64,000 nucleotides of DNA from Psococerastis gibbosa (Eukaryota; Arthropoda; Insecta; Psocodea; Psocidae), in assembly GCA_963971405.1 (NCBI GenBank), contig OZ020485.1, forward strand, positions 8,990,001 to 9,054,000. Reading direction: 5' to 3'. The position numbers and the translations under genes are program-made. Positions 9,160-20,165 of this stretch are shown here, piece by piece. The stretch's first letter is position 1; each line of letters opens with the position of its first letter. The notes beneath the pieces are model-generated. The model was not told where the DNA came from, searched no databases, and was given only the letters and a program-made list of their open reading frames with translations.

Positions 9160-9940
9160 TCCTTATGGGCAATTTCTTGGCTCTTAGTCACATTTCCGAC
9201 TGCTCTCCGAAGAATAAATTGAAGGAATTTTTCGAATTGCGTAATTAGGGGCGAAGTTAGAGAAATCCAAAAATTTTAGTTTTGGGCAATTTCTCTAATC
9301 TTGGTCACTTTTCCGAACAAACACTGCTCCATGAAGCATATATTGAAGAAAGTTTTCGACTTTTGTAATTAGGGGTGAAGTTAGAGGAATTAAACCAAAA
9401 ATTTTAGTTTTGGGCAATTTCCCGACCCTTGGCTACTTTTCCGACCAAACACTGCTCCCTGAAACATATATTGAAGAAAGTTTTCGAATTGTGTAATTAG
9501 GGGTGAAGAAAAAGAAATCAAAAAATTTTCGTTTTGGGCAATTTCTCTAATCTTGGTCACTTTTCCCAACAAACACTGCTCCCTGAAGCATATATTGAAG
9601 AAAGTTTTCGAATTGTGTAATTAGGGGTGAAGTTAGAGAAAACCAAAAATTTTAGTTTTGGGCAATTTCTCGGCCCTTGGCCACTTTTCCGACCAAACAC
9701 TGCTCCCTGAAGCATATATTGAAGAAATTTTTCTAATTATGTAATTAGGGGTGAAGTTGAAGAAAACCAAAAATTTCAATTTGGGGCAATTAGTCGGCCC
9801 TTGGCTACTTTTCCGACCAAACACTGCTCTCTGGAGCATATATTGAAGAAAGTTTTTGATTGTGCAATTAGGGGTGAAGTTAGAGAAAACCAAAAATTTT
9901 AGTTTTGGGCAATTTTTGGGCCACTTTTCCGACTAATAAC
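9160..9940. repeat. 124-bp tandem array, about six units
   Basis: The anchor ACTGCTCC recurs at 9323, 9451, 9575, 9699 and 9823 (steps 128, 124, 124, 124), with a further half unit on each side. Each unit contains AAAAATTTTAGTTTTGGGCA, CTTTTCCGACCAA and TTGAAGAAAGTTTTCGAATT. The frames on the minus strand are shadows of the repeat. Confidence 0.9.
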
Positions 9941-10724
9941 AGTACCATGAAGTATTGTTGAAAATGTTTGTAATCACATCACGTTCCAATTTTTCTTATG
10001 CGTATATTTAATGAAACAATATTATGGAGTGTGTAATCAAGGGAGCTGCAATTTCTTAATTTTTGACAATTATTTGACTGTTTTAGTGCCGGTAGGCTAC
10101 TATTTTTAGTTGGTGTTTAATTTTCCATTTCATGTGAGGGGCTGCAACCCAGTTGACCCAGTAAGCCTGTCATGGCTGGGGTCGTACAGTAGCTTTGAGT
10201 TCCTCATTTGTCATGACAACCATGAAGAGTTTTACGTCAAAGTAATTAGTAAGAGTATTAAGTGTTGATTCAGCATGTAAAATATTCAATTTAGCACATT
10301 ATCGGTAGAAGTTGTTCAGTTAAATGCGACCGGGCCGTGAAGAGAATAAAAATACTTAAAAAAGCCGCGCCGTGGCATGTCTAGACCCCATGATCCACGC
10401 ACTACTAGATCTATTACGGTCCGCAACATGCCCGACATCAGCGTTTTTCCCTTCTGAAAAGGGAACGGTACCCATTTCAGGGATGAGTGGACTCTGGTGG
10501 ATCCGTTGCTGCATGTTTGAAAATTAAGGGTCTTGAGGAAAAATCTATAAATTGATTTAGTAGTAAAATACAATGAGACGGATCATATCTGCAAATCAAT
10601 TGATGTCAAAGTACAGTGCATTCACCATTTAAAAAAAAAAAAGCGGGAACTGCTGTAAACTACAGCAAAAGGCTTTCATAATTGCAGCAAAATAATAAAA
10701 GGTGCCTGTTTCAATAACTTCAGC
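9941..10724. other. No gene supported
   Basis: Mixed sequence. A minus-strand frame of 85 codons at 10316-10573 has no recognisable domain and no convincing context, so I do not call it. A 12-A run lies near 10631. Confidence 0.35.
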
Positions 10725-10990
10725 TCCTATGAACCAAAAAAGTGGCTGTCCATAGGATCTGCGGCTCCTATGCATCACAGGGTAGCTCCTTTGCACCACA
10801 GGGCAGCTCCTATGAACTTGCGCAGCTCCTATGCATCAAAAGGTGGGGCGTGCCTAAATGTCCATGGGAGCTGCAGCTCCAATGAACCAAAAGTTAGCTC
10901 CTATGCACCTGTCCATAGGAGCTGCAGCTCCTATGAACCAAAAGTTAGCTACTATGCACCTGTCCATAGGAGCTGCAGCTCCTATGCACC
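10725..10990. repeat. 51-bp tandem array built on a 20-bp palindrome
   Basis: The last units are exact at a 51-bp step (TAGCT phases at 10895 and 10946). Each holds ATAGGAGCTGCAGCTCCTAT, a perfect palindrome, at 10915-10934 and 10966-10985, preceded by AACCAAAAGTTAGCTCCTAT-like text. Upstream units are more diverged. Confidence 0.85.
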
Positions 10991-12037
10991 TTTGAGGTTT
11001 TTTCCTCTGGATCGTAAGATGTATGGTTCAAGGAGCCCCGCACGCGTAACTACGCCCCCTTGCAACCGCCAGTGGGCCGAATTGGCTACCTAGACTTGAC
11101 AATTTTTGAAAACCAATCTTAATGCATTAATTAGTAGATTTATTTTAGCCCCTTAAAATGATTATTTTACTAAAAAAAAAGTTATTTAGTAGTGGAAAAA
11201 ATATTTGGCTAATTCCCATCAATTTAAGTTTCATGATAAAAACGCGGGTCACGTGGGACTGGAGTGTGACGTCATTTGTGATTCCGCGGGTTACCCACCC
11301 GCATAACGGCGATTGGACTGTGGCGTCATTTCCATGTTACCCATGTCTGTATTGGCTCTTGTAATCAACAGCTAAAACACTCACATATATTTATTTATTT
11401 ATTAATGAAATGAAATTAAATTAAATGAAAAAAATACTTTATTGCAAACAAAAGGCGAACAATAAGACTATAAAGTCTTGTTTTTATGCTAACCTTAAAT
11501 TAATATTACAATTTTTTCATGAAAAACATATTTTATTGTTATTTTTAATCTATAAGCCTTATAACCGTATCTAGTATAATTTATATTTTATTGATCCAAC
11601 TATCAAGTAGCCTATTCCATACATTTAAAAAAAAAAATAGAATGGTTCGTTTCAATGCTTGTAAATGTAAAAGATTTTTCTCACAATGTTTTTAGTTCCA
11701 TACACGAGCTGGGTAAACGTTTCAGTCATTATGTCGCGGCTAAGCCAGTTTTATTTATTTATTTAGAAGAAGATGAAGCCACCATGCATTGGCAGCGGAA
11801 AAAAATATTAAAATTTCCATCGGTTTTCACGTTCGGTCGTTTTTTAATTTCCAGCTTGATATTATTTTTTCAGTGCCTCTATTGATCACCCAAGAATGGA
11901 AGTAATTTGTTGGGCACGGACGAAAGAACTTATCCGTTATCAGAGAGCAAGTACACTGTAGCATTATGCTGACATCATTGTATCGAGGAGAAGCCATATA
12001 ACCAACGAAAACGTGCTCCTTAGAATAAAGGAAAAGA
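10991..12037. other. No gene; retro-tail family copy on the minus strand inside
   Basis: Positions 11400-11510 match in reverse the 3' end at 20690-20812 (AAAGGCGAACAATAAGACTA, TAAAGTCTT) with an (AAATG)n tail. A perfect CRE octamer TGACGTCA sits at 11267-11274 with no recognisable gene beside it. The rest is unremarkable. Confidence 0.45.
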
Positions 12038-13052
12038 GATATATTATTGCCGCCATTTCAAGAACCGGTCCGAGTTTACGCGAACATGCTTTCCAATTTA
12101 TCAAAATTAGTAGATAGGGAAAATGAATAATTTCATGGTAAATAATTTTTCTATGGTTAAATTTTCGATATTTGGGGGGGGGGGGGGTTGTCCATCTGAC
12201 GTCACTAGAGGTGAGGTAGATTCTAGATAGGTCAGACCAACACAATACCACACAGCAATAATGGCAGGGCACGCAATGCATTTGAGTGTAAATTTTCTAT
12301 AATTTTTCAAAAAAAAACTTTTTTTGCACAAAACCAACTAGTTTTTTGGGAAAGCAGCCTGTCCGGTTTCGTTACTCAATTTAGCACCTAAAATATCCCT
12401 GAAGGTAGAAATCATCGATAGAAAAGTTTCGCAGAAAAATGATTTTTAATTAAAGTGCAATGCCGAAAAAATATACAATACAATAATACAAAATAAATAC
12501 AACACCGTCTGCATATACCTTGGGCGGTGACATCGTTTAAAGCGCCGCTACTTATGGCCAAGACTCCTATATTAAAATAATAAATAATCTAACTAAATGA
12601 AAAAAAAATTAAAACTTGAGCAAGAATATAATTAATGACATGCCTAAGACATAGGGAGAGAAAAAAAAAAGATATAAAGCCATATAATACCATTTTTAAT
12701 CATTTTTCATGAAAATAGAGTTATTTTAATTTTTTTACCCCCAGAAGTAAACTATCGAGGGGCAAGCGACCCCCCGCATTTTGCTGACATTAATGGCGAC
12801 TACAATATATGTGAATTTAAAAGAAATCGTTGGAGCCGTTTTTGAGAAATAATTTTTTTTAGACGTTTTTTCGAAGTTTTTTGATAATAAAACCCCCCCA
12901 AATTGAATTAGCTACAGAGCTACAGACAGACATTTCGTAAAATCCACTATTTTGGGTTCCTGGGACCTCAAAACGTGTAAATCCGTTGAAATCTTGGAAT
13001 CGAAAATTTCGACCATCACAAAGCTTTTCTTATACTACGTATAAATTGGAAA
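12038..13052 (-). repeat. R1 dispersed repeat on the minus strand, interrupted
   Basis: R1 terminal text AAGAACCGGTCCGAGTTTAC begins the copy at 12058, and the other terminus (TATAAATTGGAAA) is at about 13041-13053. Bases from about 12455 to 12710 are foreign: an insert containing ATATACCTTGGGCGGTGACA that I do not recognise. A 13-G run at 12173-12187 lies at the same place in R1 as the poly-C run of the 19545 copy. Confidence 0.75.
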
Positions 13053-13290
13053 TGAATAAGAAGAGACAAGCGGATGGGGCATATTCTGAGACATGAAGGA
13101 CTCTTCAATAACAACATTGAGAGTATGGCCGAAGGCACCAATTCAAGAGGGCGCTGGAGGAAGGTGTACCTAGATGGACACCTACCTTGTACTAAAAAGG
13201 ACCGCACAATATAGACAAGAGTGGAGAAGGAGATTGAAGCAACCGCTGTAAACCAATCGATAGATGGAAACTCCAGAAGAATACTGACAT
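13053..13290 (+). pseudogene. Non-LTR (RTE-like) ORF2 C-terminal remnant
   Basis: The frame from 13062 to the stop at 13212-13214 reads RDKRMGHILRHEGLFNNNIE, then SMAEGTNSRGRWRKVYL. This matches the pattern of the RTE/BovB-type protein end (GHxLRHeglf..iieG...RGR). After a frame change, VNQSID follows. A second fragment of the same region lies at 49595-49710. Confidence 0.7.
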
Positions 13291-13845
13291 TAAACTAACT
13301 ATGTTGAAGGGGCAACTTTCTGAGGGCTAGGTGGTAGCCAGGGGGGAGGCATGGGTGATGAAACCCCTCCTCCTCCCCGAAAGGCGAGCAAAAAATGTAT
13401 TCGGCTGTTATACAATGTACGTAAATGTACAATATACAGTATATGTTACATGTACAATGTACAGTACCTGTATAATATACAATATATATATAATATATAA
13501 TATATTATATTATATGCACAATATGTATGCTGCTTATATGATCATTTTTTCTTTGCCATGCAATCCAAAATTATCTACACTATCAAATATTAAGCATACA
13601 AAATAATAGCTCAAATCGAATCCTAATTTCGAACAAAACAATCCTTTAGTGCTTTCTGAGATCCGCATACAGAGAATTATCGTAAATAAATAAATAAATA
13701 AATAAATTAGTAATATATATTTCTGTTAAATTATACAATACAATCAACTAGGTAATCAATAAGTAATCGACAAGAAAGTATAAAATCAGGTAGTTATGTC
13801 ATTGCCATTGATGCTAGTGCCTTAGTGACAGTGTAAAAAGCTTTC
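13291..13845. other. No gene; low-complexity
   Basis: Includes a GGGGGGAGGC/CCCCTCCTCC stretch, an A+T-rich TATA-type repeat at 13430-13515 and (AAAT)n at 13684-13708. Confidence 0.45.
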
Positions 13846-13849
13846 TCTA

Positions 13850-14032
13850 AGAGATGGTCTCTAAGCAATTTAGGGAAGTAGCATTTCTCGCCGCTCTCAG
13901 TTCAATCAGGAGTTTTCTAAGGTAGACGAAACCTTGTAGTATAGGATCCAGTCGCTCACACTTGGCTGTGCGTGGTGGTGGCTTTACAAGGTCTCCCATT
14001 TCCTCGAGTTGTAGGTGTGGGTGTCCCCGTTT
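13850..14032 (-). pseudogene. Unrecognised coding-like fragment
   Basis: On the minus strand about 60 codons are open: GHPHLQLEEMGDLVKPPPRT, then AKCERLDPILQGFVYLRKLL and IELRAARNATSLN to a stop near 13850. A stop lies just before it in the same frame and there is no ATG at the start. The composition looks protein-like, and I suspect the end of a transposon-encoded protein. I do not recognise the family and assign no function. Confidence 0.3.
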
Positions 14033-14347
14033 TGTTTAGATGTCCCCCACACCTCATGCTTTAAGATATGTAAAATGCATCTAAATAAGACTTGGGGCTG
14101 TCACTAACGTAGTGTAATTAATTTGCTCTTTATACTGGATGCGGTCTCAGGGTTCTCTTCTTAAATAGGGAGCAAGGCAAAACATTTTACTATTGATTGT
14201 TATAGGGTGCACAAAAACTTCTAGTCCCCGCGCAATTTAAGAAGAAACCACTGAAAAAGCATTCAGTAAAGAGCAAAAAAATTACACTACGTTAGTGCAA
14301 TAAAGTATGCCGACTGGTGACCGTACACAGTAGGTACCTACCTCTTA
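14033..14347. other. No recognisable feature
   Basis: Two CACTACGTTAGTG / CACTAACGTAGTG phrases (14103 and 14287 regions) form an inverted repeat about 185 bp apart, with ATTAATTTGCTCTTTA paired to AGAGCAAAAAAATTA. This suggests another small decayed foldback element. Confidence 0.4.
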
Positions 14348-14486
14348 GGCGCTGATTCCACCAACGTTAATAGTGATATTAAATGTTTTTTGACGTGGTA
14401 GCAGACATTTTTAAACAGTCTAAAAATGTCTGCTACCACGTAAAAAAACATTTAATATCACTATTGACGTTGGTGGAATCAGCGCC
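14348..14486. mobile_element. 139-bp near-palindromic MITE
   Basis: Arms GGCGCTGATTCCACCAACGT and ACGTTGGTGGAATCAGCGCC are perfect inverted repeats, and the pairing runs almost to the centre (AGACATTTTTA / TAAAAATGTCT). Flanks TTA and TCA suggest a 3-bp target duplication. It shares GACGTGGTAGCAGACATT with the other MITEs of the window. Confidence 0.85.
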
Positions 14487-15130
14487 TCACTAATGAGAGA
14501 ACTCAGCAAACAATTTAAGCTACAATTCCGCCTAACAGTCTAGTGCTCACTCTTATTACTCAACATTGCTACCGTTGTAGGAAAGAAAGAAAGAAAGAAA
14601 GAAAGAAAGAAACAAAATAGTTTTACACACTTGCATGCAGTAATGTAGGACTAAGCAGATATGCGATGCCTATTCTTATGGCGCGTTAATGTAGGTAGCT
14701 GATTGGTATAGAATAGATTCATAGCTAATTTTCTTCTCATAGATCTACATACATTCTACATACATTTCATTAGTGGTTCAGAGGCACCTTTGGGAATTCC
14801 CGTGATGAGCCCCTCGACCAAATAGATAACATTTATATTAAAACTTATTCTAAACACTTAATCTACAAGACAAAATACAAAATAAATTCTTTTAAAATTG
14901 TGTTACAAAACAAAACAATTAACTTCATTGACAATCCGTAATCACAGCTTTTTATAGAAGAATCCAAACTTCTGGCTGCCGATACTACAACAGGAAATAA
15001 GAATTCATAATATGTGTTGCTCATTCTACAGCAGAGGTCACTGAAACATCCTGAAAAGAGTAAAAAAGACACTCTATACCTGTATTCTGTGTTTGGAAAT
15101 TAGTGTGGGCTAAATGAAACCTCAGCGGTG
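14487..15130. other. No gene; (GAAA)n microsatellite at 14580-14612
   Basis: Contains a pure (GAAA)8 tract. The remainder is A+T-rich without a recognised repeat. Confidence 0.5.
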
Positions 15131-15151
15131 GAAATGTCAAGCGTGGGCAGT

Positions 15152-15329
15152 ACCTTTGCCCAGGGACCGTGCTTCCATCGGGCAAAGCTCCTGCCCGTAG
15201 CTTATACATTAAAATTTCAGCCATTATGACTAAGCTACTTCTACATATTATGTCATCAGGTAAAAATGATGTGGGGGTTCGTTGACGTTTCACAGTGACT
15301 TTTGAATCAATGTACACGAGAATTTCCAT
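15152..15329 (-). CDS. Possible first coding exon, unrecognised
   Basis: On the minus strand an ATG at 15329 opens MEILVYIDSKVTVKRQRTPT, then SFLPDDIICRSSLVIMAEIL and MYKLRAGALPDGSTVPGQR. An AAAG|GTACTG sequence near 15152 could be a donor, though it is weak; without splicing the frame continues to about 15021. The upstream side (15330-15400) is less A+T-rich. No family or domain is recognised, and it may be chance. No partner exon was found. Confidence 0.22.
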
Positions 15330-16580
15330 TTTCGGGGGGTTCGCGGACTACACTTTCACAATCTCTGAGCTACACTGCGTATACCAGTATTTTACAATAG
15401 TTACCTAGGTAGGTGGGTATATTATATTAGGTCCTCGGATTCAATAATTTCGAATTTTTCATACTTAATATCTTTCAGCCAGGCTATATTCCTACATTTA
15501 CACAGATAATCTAGATACGAAACCTTTTTTGAACCTTTTCAAATTTTAATCAGCAGTTTTTTAAAACATGATTTTTGTAGGTAATATTGTAGTCTGAGTT
15601 TAAGTGTTTGGTGGTAAGCAGGACTGGGAGAGCGTGTGGGCGGTAGCTATGCCCGGGCCGCCATGTCAATCTCATTTTAGTAGGTACCGTACAAACGAGA
15701 CACGAGGGTTAAATCGGGGCAAAACTTTGCTGCTTGATTTTAGGCCAAAATACAGCTTTTCCAGGCGAGAAACTGTACTCCTAAGTCTACTCACTGATAC
15801 AGATTAAAAAACTAACATAATAAAGTGAATTGTGCGGTGATCCCAATGCGCCTTTATTGGCTTTGTGGCACCGGTTATTAGAAGAATGTGAAATGTCTTT
15901 TTTGGTTAAATACACGTATTATTATTATTATTATTATTATTAATATTATTAATATTATTATTAATGAAAAAATTTAAACAGATGGGTGAGTTAAAAGCGG
16001 GTATAAAAAGATGGTTGGTAAATGGGAGGTAATAATAAAAAAAACTGACTAGGCTATATTAACATTAAAATAACAAGTAAAAAAATAAATAAATAAATAA
16101 ACATTATAAATAAGTAACAAAAATAAATGATTAAGCCTTGTTTAGCAGCACTGTATGAGTCTTATGTCCCAAATAAGCGCTATCTTGGGGATGCGGGATG
16201 TTATTATTATGTAGCTTATTATTATAATATTAATATTATGGTATTATTATGTAAGTTATTGTATTTTGTAAATATATGCTCCTTGTCCAGGGGATACTGG
16301 ACAGGGAAAAGAAAGAAAAAAGAATTCAATGGTGGATCCACGGGAGGGGGGGGGGGTCATGACCCCCTAAATAAGTGAATTCATAAGATAGCAAAAAAGG
16401 TAAAAAAGGTAAAAAAACTCAAGTTTTCAACAAACAAATTACCTTTTAAACTTACATACAACTTGTTGAAGTCGATTAAATGACAAACGCGTGTCTGCTG
16501 CTAGGTTTCAAAGTTTCAAATTCAAAATATTCTTTTAATTGCACGCACCGTATGCAATGATGCCATGATCAATTGTGAGC
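15330..16580. other. No gene; simple repeats and poly-G
   Basis: Contains (ATT)n at about 15917-15965, (AAAT)n near 16085, TTATTATG-rich DNA around 16200 and a GGATCCACGGGAGGGGGGGG motif at 16335-16356 followed by GTCATGACCCCCTAAAT, one of the recurrent poly-G/C blocks. Confidence 0.5.
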
Positions 16581-16584
16581 CTAA

Positions 16585-16806
16585 TTAAAAATGTATGCAG
16601 ATGTTCCAGAAGATTATTAAATGGGGTTTTTCTGGATATACGAGCAATGTGTAGGCAATCTTACTAGTGACTTCATTATTTAAATGATTAACAAATAAAA
16701 AATAAGTTTTAGGCTTTCTCTTCTTTAAATGTCTCTTCTGACGAAGACTGGTGATCATCATGGCAATTCGGACTACATTACATGCTTCCCTGAGCCTAAA
16801 AACCAC
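16585..16806 (-). pseudogene. Non-LTR retroelement 3' end remnant
   Basis: On the minus strand MMITSLRQKRHLKKRKPK matches the end signature MIANLR.E.AFKE seen at 54430-54475 and 57640-57680 (DNA text ATGATCACCAGTCTTCGTCA, then GAAGAGACATTTAAAG). Only the 3' end is present. The call rests on this three-way similarity. Confidence 0.45.
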
Positions 16807-17930
16807 CCCCCCCCCTCCTTCAAAATGTTATATATATGCATGTATGTATATCGATTTTAGGAAACACTGTAACCTCCGTAGATATTATCTGATTATGTTG
16901 AAACTTGACCCAAAAATGTATCATACAAATGTCTTGATTGAGTTCGTTAACCAGCCGTTGATCTGCCGTTTTGTTTGAAGGTGGTGACCGATCAAAAATT
17001 AAAAAAAAAAAATCATACCTCAGTTAACATAAGTCGTAGAGGAATGGGAAAACATGTGACTAGAGGCCAGAAGTTTTATATAATATATAAAGGTAATAAG
17101 CACGTTTTACAAGAAATCAACGAATATAAGGTGGCGACCAATCAATGAAGATGATGTGACAACGACACGTGCACAATCATAAGGTCAGTCGCCTGGAAAG
17201 TGCTTTAGAAAATGGAACTAGACTCCACCGTGTTAGCAGAACAGTTCCAACTTCCAAGATACGATACATTAAATCTACTGAATAAAAGGGTTTGGTTAGG
17301 TTAAACTGTCAATACAAATATTTATCTGCGGGTACAACTACTGTACTTCGCCATTACTGTTTACCAACTAAATCGCGTTTATACGATTTTACATCTCCCT
17401 ACACCGCAGAGCCGATAGGGATTTTAGGGAGATTCATCTAGGTAGGCTACCTATTGAGACTGCGACCAATGTTCGACTTCCGGAAAATTTCTTCACAACT
17501 TCTCATTTCATGACCCCATTAGCCTAAAACCACCCTCTGTTCAAAATGTTATACATACAGTACTGTATACATAGCATATATAGTACATAGTACATGGTAC
17601 ATCGATTTTAGGAAACACTCTAACTTCCATAGATATTGATTGATTTTGATGAAACATGACACAAACATTGTTCATACAAATGTCTCGATCCAATTCGTTG
17701 ACCAGGTAGATCCACTATTTACTTACAAGATGGCGGTCGATTGAAACCTTATATAACGCATATGTCAGTTAATATTGGCGGCAGAGGAATGAAATAAAAT
17801 CTGACTGAAAGCCCGTATTATTATCTACGATTATGGCAATCAACCCTTTTTACGACAAATCGACGATTTCAAGATGGCGTCCAGTTAAAGTGCAAATAAT
17901 TTGATAAGTAAAAGTTCATAGTCGTCATAG
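16780..17930 (+). repeat. Two diverged direct repeats of an unnamed element
   Basis: Segments 16790-17000 and 17517-17745 share CTAAAACCACC, TTCAAAATGTTATA, ATCGATTTTAGGAAACACT, ATCATACAAATGTCTxGAT and AAGATGGCGGTCGATTG-type text. They are about 725 bp apart. No coding capacity is seen. Confidence 0.6.
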
Positions 17931-17959
17931 TGGTTCGAAAAATGTTGTGTATTGATGTT

Positions 17960-18020
17960 GTGGTCGGGAAAAGAATGAAATGAAATGAAATGAGAATCGT
18001 CTTTATTTTCAGGTGAGCTT
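17960..18020 (-). repeat. Retro-tail with (ATGAA)n
   Basis: GAATGAAATGAAATGAAATG followed by AGAATCGTCTTTATTTT is the reverse of the AATAAAGTCGTTTTCATTTC tail at 32480-32530. Confidence 0.5.
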
Positions 18021-18116
18021 TAGCCTAAAGAATGAAGTTTTTATATATATTTTTCTACGTACATAGCGTAGCAAATAGAGGAAAAGCGGGGTTTGCGCTT
18101 GAATGGAATCTCCTGA

Positions 18117-18268
18117 TTATAGCGATTGGGATTAACTTACTCCTGGGGTTAAAACTGGAAACAAACAAATTTTGAATATAGCACTTTCCATTGTAAAATT
18201 ATCATTTTTGATACCAGGGTATTATATTAACCTTGGTATTATAACCGCCCTGATCGGGACACTACCAA
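18117..18268. mobile_element. Short MITE of the GGCGATT family
   Basis: Left TATAGCGATTGGGATTAACT and right GGTATTATAACCGCC are inverted in sense, with a shared middle (CTTTCCATTGTAAAATTATC). Related copies are at 48793-48945 and 43814-44183. Confidence 0.5.
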
Positions 18269-18799
18269 TCGCCATAATCGGTCCACTGATCGGCCAGAGC
18301 CGAAAGGGATTTTTTAGTCTCATACAGTAACGCTAATTACATTCTGTACACAATATAACAAAATTGATTAGGCCCTACAAAAGATACTTAAACAAAAGAC
18401 GTTGTAACGCTTCCAGGAAGCCAACTGATTCATCATAAATGACTCGGGGCGTAATAACCATGGTTACAGCATCAAGTTTCATTTTCCAGGAAGTGAAGGA
18501 AATCTAAAACAGTAAAGACAACCCTTCCTGTAGCAGGCAACCACCAACAACAGCCAACTTAAAATTTCAATCCTGTCTCATTATGCATTACCATAAGAAG
18601 ACCAATGAAACAATCAGTTATCGCTAGGCACAACCCTTTTATTCAGGTGGCTTTGAAAACTGTAGAGTACAATAATATCGAGAGGTTGTTATTCTCAGAA
18701 TTTTCATTTTTTATGTTGAAACCAAAAGTAAATTTGCTTTATGAATGGGCTTACACAATATACAGTAGACTATACAATTAGGTAGGTTTTTCTGTTTTT
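18269..18799. other. No recognisable feature
   Basis: Nothing coding and no recognised repeat. Confidence 0.35.
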
Positions 18800-19675
18800 G
18801 CTTTCCAATTTATACGTAGCATAAGGAAAGCTTTGTGATGGTCCAAATTTTTTCAACGGACTTACACGTTTTGAGGTCCCAGGAACCCTAAAAAGTGGTT
18901 TTTATGAAATGTCTGTTTGTCTGTCGCTCTGTCTGTCGCTCTGTCTGTCGCTCTGTCTGTCTGTTCATCAATTTCCGGGCAAACTACTCGGTCGATTTTA
19001 ATGAAATTTGGCTCGTAGGTTTAGAAAAATCATACCTCGAGAAATTTTATTTTTATTTTGGGCCAACTCAATTTGAGAGGGTTTTATTCTCAAAAAGCTA
19101 AAAAGAAATGTCTTAAAAAATTATTTCTCAAAACGGCTCTCAAAACGGCTCCAACGCTTTCTTTTAAATTCACATATATTGTAGTCGTTATTAATGTTAA
19201 CAAAATGCGGGGGGTCGCTTGCCCCTTGATAGTTTGCTTCTGGGGGTAAAAAAATAAAAATAACTAAATTTTAATGAAAATGACTAAAAAATAATTTTTC
19301 TGTGAAACCTTTCTATCGATGATTTCTACCTTCAGGCATGTTTTAGGTGTTAAATTGAGGAACGAAACCGGACCGGTTGCTTTCCCAAAAAACTATTTGG
19401 TTTTGTGCAAAAAAATGTTTTTGAAAAAATGATAGAAAATTGACGGTCAAATGCATTGCGTGTCCTGCCATTATTGCTGTGTGGTAATGTGTTGGTCTGA
19501 CCTATCTAGAATTTATCTCACCTCCAGTGACGTCAGGCGGACAACCCCCCCCCCCCCCCCCCAGATGTCAAAAATTGAACTATAGGAAAATTATTTACCG
19601 CGAAATTACTCATTTTCTCTAGCTGCTACTTGTTAAATTGGAAAGCATGTTCGAGTAAACTCGGACCGGTTCTTT
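18800..19675 (+). repeat. R1 dispersed repeat, full-length reference copy (876 bp)
   Basis: Starts GCTTTCCAATTTATAC and ends TTAAATTGGAAAGCATGTTC then ACTCGGACCGGTTCTTT, so GCTTTCCAATTTA and its complement sit near both ends as short inverted repeats. It contains the TGTCTGTCGCTC microsatellite at 18909-18965, a 19-C run at about 19545-19563 and no substantial open frame. This is a non-autonomous element of unknown class. Confidence 0.85.
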
Positions 19676-19751
19676 GACGTTGTAATGAATTGGGTAGGTT
19701 TTTTTTAAAGAAGTTCAGAAAAATTTTACCTGCGGTTTTACATAAGCGTTT

Positions 19752-20165
19752 TCTGCTTTCCTAGTTATTATAGGGTACGTAATATAAGGGAAACTATGTG
19801 ATGGTCGAAATGTTTAATTTCTATATTTACATGTTTTAGGGTCCCAAGGTTTTTACGAAATCTCTGTCTGTTTGTGGGCAAACTACTCGGTTTTTTTTCT
19901 TCTCAAGAATGGCTCATGATGATTTCTTTTAAATTCACATACTGTATATTGCAGTCGTTATTATTGTAAACAATACTGAATTGGTCGCTTGCCCCTTGAT
20001 AGTTTGGTTATGGCGTAAAAAAAAATAGAGAAGTCTCAATTTTAATGAAAAAGGACTGTTAAATAATTTTCCCGTGGAACATTTCAATCGATGCTTTCAG
20101 ATATGTTTTCGGCGTTAAATAGAGTATCACAACCGAACTAGTTGATTTCCCAAGCTAAGTTTCAG
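19752..20165 (+). repeat. R1 diverged copy
   Basis: Follows the full copy after about 75 bp with the same order of landmarks (GCTTTCCTAGTTATTATAGG, GATGGTCGAAATGTTT, GCAAACTACTCGG, GCTTGCCCCTTGATAGTTTG) but many substitutions and deletions. Confidence 0.7.

Noticed and set aside
9390-9893. Minus-strand frames with repeated FGRKSSQG and CPKLKFLV words
   Set aside because: The apparent protein repeat is only the 124-bp tandem array translated; no start context or domain.
9160-9940. CRISPR-like array
   Set aside because: Units are contiguous 124-bp tandem copies without unique spacers, in a eukaryotic context.
10770-11093. Plus-strand 107-codon frame rich in Ser-Ser-Tyr and Pro
   Set aside because: It follows the 51-bp palindromic array and vanishes outside it.
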